The translations under genes and the position numbers were made by a program. Positions 61,360-64,000 of a DNA stretch of 64,000 nt are shown in pieces. The notes under the pieces were generated by a model. It saw nothing but the letters and a program-made list of their open reading frames with translations. It was not told where the DNA came from and did no database searches. How positions within the stretch are numbered: position 1 is the stretch's first letter; every line of letters begins with the position of its first letter. The stretch comes from JBGTGG01 sp964398945 (GTDB taxonomy: Bacteria; Bacteroidota; Bacteroidia; Cytophagales; Cyclobacteriaceae), in the NCBI GenBank assembly GCA_964398945.1, contig CAYNOT010000015.1, positions 62,001-126,000 on the forward strand. Direction: 5' to 3'.

Positions 61360-64000
61360 CTAGTGTGCAACAATAAGTTTCTTAACAACTGAGCCTTTTC
61401 GGTGGCCAACTTTTATCAGGTAGATCCCATTTGGCAAACCTGAGGTATCAATATCCTGCTCATGGATTGTATCCTCCATTGCCACGGTCGTGTTTTGAAG
61501 TAATCGGCCTTGTGGTGAGATAATACTTAATTGAAATTGGTTTATTTCCCGGCTTTCAACTTTTAAAATGACCTTATCATCCTTAGCGGGATTCGGGTAA
61601 AGGCTTATGGATTGGATCAATGAAGTATTTTCTGAACCCGTAATTGCGTCTTGTATGTAGAGGTTGTCAATAACCCATCCATACCCATTTTTGTCAGCAT
61701 CAGAAAACAATCTGAATCGAATGATCACATTATCCCCCGAAGAAAAATTTCCGTTTTCAAGCATGTTGATCATACGTCTCCTAAACATTGCCGGGGTTCC
61801 ATCGGTGCCTGTGATGTAGGCAGCGTTCCACGGTGAAGAATACAATGCATCATACCCTGTTAAAAATGGCAACCAATTCGCGCCCCCATCTTTTGAACCC
61901 TCTACTACCACATAATCTTTAAAGGCAGGGGTTCCAAAGGCTGCACTTCCCGGATGGTTCTCAACAATGGCGATCTCATCAAAACGGATATAAGGATTGG
62001 TATTGTTTAGTGCAATGGGTTTCTTGAGTATGTAATTAAAGTTTGATGTCTGGTCAAGTCCGCGGCCAGTTAAATATGGACTCGTGCTCTGAATAGCCCC
62101 GTCTGTAAATCCGCTGGGTTGGGTGATTGAGAAAAAATTCCCAACAAAATCCGATGAAGCACTATTGAAGTTGTTCGCGTATGTTGAAACGGGCGTACCA
62201 AATTCAATAATCGGGACCTCAATAAACCCATCCGGTGGGAACGTGCCAATATTGCCTGCATTGTCTTCCGCACGTATTCTATACTTAACAACATCATTCA
62301 ACGCCAGACTGGATATGCCGAGGTTCAGCGTGAAATTACTTTGCCCGGGCACAACCAGGAAATCTTCTGTATTGATTGCTTCACTGTTAACCTGAAAGTC
62401 AATCGAAAACGTATTTAAACCACTGGCATCTGTTGCTACTACTTCTATGGAAAGTTCATCGTCACTTGTCAGTAAATAATCAATGTGATCATTCAGCACC
62501 AATGGAGGCGTGTCATCAATTTGAATCCTTAGATTATCAATTGCCCATCCCCAGCCGGTTGCATACGGATCACTAAACAAATGGAACCAGACCACTACTT
62601 CATCCCCTTCGCTAAAATTTGTCAACAGGTTCATCACGCGCGGTCTATATAAGGACGGATCGCCAACTGCTGTTGAGTTGTTACCGACAATAGCACTGTT
62701 ATATTTCGCGAGCCATCCGGCATCAGCCCGGGAGTCGTATCCTTCTATTGGCAACCAGGTCACACCTCCATCGATAGAACCCTCTACGGCCACGTAATCA
62801 AAGAAGTCATCATCGCCAAAAACGGTTCCGGTTTCACCGGGCTCAACCAATACGATCTCATCAAATTTGATCGTTGCGTCTGTTGCCTTGACACGTATTG
62901 GGATTTTCAATTGATAGGTAAAGTTCAACCGGTCATTTGGAAACCCTATTCCTTCCGGATAAGGATGTGTAGTGTGAATGGCCCCGCTTGTAAAACCTGT
63001 CGGGGTTGTGATGCTAAACCCATCCCCAAAAAAATCATCCGATGGGCTATCAAAATCATTGGAATAAGAATCCCGGGTAGGTTCAAGCCCAACCACATTG
63101 ACCATATAATAACCTGTTAACGGATCAATTTTTTGGTTGAGGTTTGATGAATTGTCGATCGCTGTTATCCTATACTTGATCGTGCTGCCCGCAGAAAGGG
63201 TGCCTCCAAAATCGATCGTTGCAGTGTACAAAGAATCCGGGATGCCCGGTTGCATTTGAAGAGGTGCTTGTGCAACATCGTTTATCAGGTATTCAATAGT
63301 TGCAGAGGCAATTTCTATGTTGTCAGAAATTACCGCTTCCACGACCAATTCAGTATCCGTGTCAAGAACAAAACCTTTTGGGGAGTGGGTGATCCGTGGT
63401 GCCTGGGTATCAGGGCCGGTGCTAAAAGTGAAGTAGAATTGCTGGATTTCTGCTCCCGGGTTTTGGCGATTGCCAGGGTTTGAAAAAGTCCTTCCGGCTG
63501 CATCGCTTACTTTAATATAGTATCCATACGATCCTGGGTTTCCTGTTCCCGGAATGGAGGCGGAAAATTCATTTGGGTTCGCAGTAGGGGCCATCGCCAC
63601 TTCAATGTCCTCCCCTCCATCTGAATAAAATATTTTTGGATTGGAAACGGCCCCTGCCTCGGAAGTAATGATGGCCTTCACAATATACGGTCCATTTACA
63701 TTTTCCGATCCTTTAAGCGGTGTGTGGTCTATTCGTGTATATACCCACCCCATATCTGCAAGCATGCCCATGGTGATAGGCCCCGGATCATGGATTTTTT
63801 CAGATGCCCCGATTTGAGGTGTCATCAGTGCATTGATTGAACCATTGTATGTGGATTCGTCTAAGTGGCTTATACTGGATCCTCCATTAAAAGTAGCGGG
63901 AGCGTATAGTTTACCGCGTTGATTCCCGTTGCTGCTCAGTACACTTGGCGAACTAAAAAAAACCGCATTGCTTGTTAATTGTGTTTTTAATAAATCTGAA
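61360..64000 (-). CDS. Secreted T9SS-sorted protein with duplicated modules, 5' end cut
   Basis: The frame stays open through the window edge, so only the last 880 residues are seen; the first ATG in the window (63825) is internal. The visible N-terminus, SISHLDESTYNGSINALMTP then GMLADMGW, resembles the C-terminal edge of secreted zinc-metalloprotease catalytic domains in this phylum. Next come Ig-like beta domains, then two tandem copies of a jelly-roll-like module: SNDFDSPSDDFFGDGFSITT to GWGWAIDNLRIQ, and ANNFNSASSDFVGNFFSITQ to GYGWVIDNLYIQ. The end (SLYPNPAKDD ... SGLPNGIYLIKV) is a type A T9SS sorting domain. It is probably a surface-attached or released hydrolase. Confidence 0.85.
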   Translation of the reverse strand, partial: SDLLKTQLTSNAVFFSSPSVLSSNGNQRGKLYAPATFNGGSSISHLDESTYNGSINALMTPQIGASEKIHDPGPITMGMLADMGWVYTRIDHTPLKGSENVNGPYIVKAIITSEAGAVSNPKIFYSDGGEDIEVAMAPTANPNEFSASIPGTGNPGSYGYYIKVSDAAGRTFSNPGNRQNPGAEIQQFYFTFSTGPDTQAPRITHSPKGFVLDTDTELVVEAVISDNIEIASATIEYLINDVAQAPLQMQPGIPDSLYTATIDFGGTLSAGSTIKYRITAIDNSSNLNQKIDPLTGYYMVNVVGLEPTRDSYSNDFDSPSDDFFGDGFSITTPTGFTSGAIHTTHPYPEGIGFPNDRLNFTYQLKIPIRVKATDATIKFDEIVLVEPGETGTVFGDDDFFDYVAVEGSIDGGVTWLPIEGYDSRADAGWLAKYNSAIVGNNSTAVGDPSLYRPRVMNLLTNFSEGDEVVVWFHLFSDPYATGWGWAIDNLRIQIDDTPPLVLNDHIDYLLTSDDELSIEVVATDASGLNTFSIDFQVNSEAINTEDFLVVPGQSNFTLNLGISSLALNDVVKYRIRAEDNAGNIGTFPPDGFIEVPIIEFGTPVSTYANNFNSASSDFVGNFFSITQPSGFTDGAIQSTSPYLTGRGLDQTSNFNYILKKPIALNNTNPYIRFDEIAIVENHPGSAAFGTPAFKDYVVVEGSKDGGANWLPFLTGYDALYSSPWNAAYITGTDGTPAMFRRRMINMLENGNFSSGDNVIIRFRLFSDADKNGYGWVIDNLYIQDAITGSENTSLIQSISLYPNPAKDDKVILKVESREINQFQLSIISPQGRLLQNTTVAMEDTIHEQDIDTSGLPNGIYLIKVGHRKGSVVKKLIVAH

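Noticed and set aside
1..64000. tRNA, rRNA, CRISPR array or insertion sequence
   Set aside because: I looked through the gaps longer than about 100 bp and saw no cloverleaf, no regularly spaced repeats and no transposase frame; a tRNA search program would be decisive.

Overview
The window looks like chromosomal core sequence from a member of the Bacteroidota, most likely Cytophagales. The signs are a type IX secretion C-terminal sorting domain, a DUF4270 lipoprotein, a bacterial GGGP synthase, a PheS with a zinc-ribbon insert, SecA and CarB variants of the lengths seen in this phylum, TAnnTTTG-type promoter boxes and starts mostly without Shine-Dalgarno sequences. I saw no tRNA, rRNA, CRISPR array, prophage or complete insertion sequence. 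Coding density is high. About 50 protein genes are supported; many starts were moved inward from the longest open frame because the upstream codon was TTG or because the family start lies further in.

Layout. 1-8.3 kb is the most accessory stretch: the start of an unknown gene, a two-domain SRPBCC protein divergent from a GlxA-type AraC regulator, a hairpin-rich tandem repeat, a run (transglutaminase, a paralog without its catalytic residues, sulfotransferase) and a PASTA protein with a frameshift in its third domain. 8.4-14.7 kb is a TetR-TolC-MFP-RND efflux operon with a likely operator. 14.9-19.6 kb holds a sugar aminotransferase, a WecA-like transferase, pheS, a 3-hydroxyacyl-CoA dehydrogenase and a Rieske-like lipoprotein without the iron-sulfur ligands. 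19.7-27.8 kb is one co-directional run of seven genes: SpoIIE-type phosphatase, STAS protein, RsbW-like kinase, three parvulin-type periplasmic folding proteins and a MoxR ATPase. 27.9-33.6 kb has guaB, rlpA, a Tat-type amine oxidase, a NadR-like kinase and a Tat-type class V PLP enzyme. 33.6-40 kb has hemH, a DedA-like protein, a YghO-like acetyltransferase, an orphan PAS histidine kinase, and a UbiA-like protein paired with a methyltransferase. 40-46.5 kb is a back-to-back cluster: glmS, DUF4270 and a single-domain glycogen synthase-like protein on one strand; panC, panD and a flippase-like membrane protein on the other. 46.7-53.8 kb has a zinc metallopeptidase, an acyl-CoA dehydrogenase, two copies of an intergenic repeat, GGGP synthase, two small membrane proteins, a Na/Pi cotransporter, an M20 hydrolase and a SPOR lipoprotein. 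53.8-64 kb has secA, dapF, a small DUF4834 protein, carB without the regulatory domain, and the 3' part of a large secreted T9SS protein.

How the genes work together. Much of the window serves the cell envelope: UDP-GlcNAc precursor supply (GlmS), polysaccharide initiation (WecA-like, DegT), peptidoglycan (DapF, RlpA, PASTA), export (SecA), periplasmic folding (PPIase trio), lipid metabolism (GGGPS, UbiA-like, LPG-synthase TM) and efflux. I found no clearly new multi-gene system. The best candidates for a second look are the partner-switching module joined to the folding-factor operon, and the several active/dead or domain-stripped enzyme relatives.
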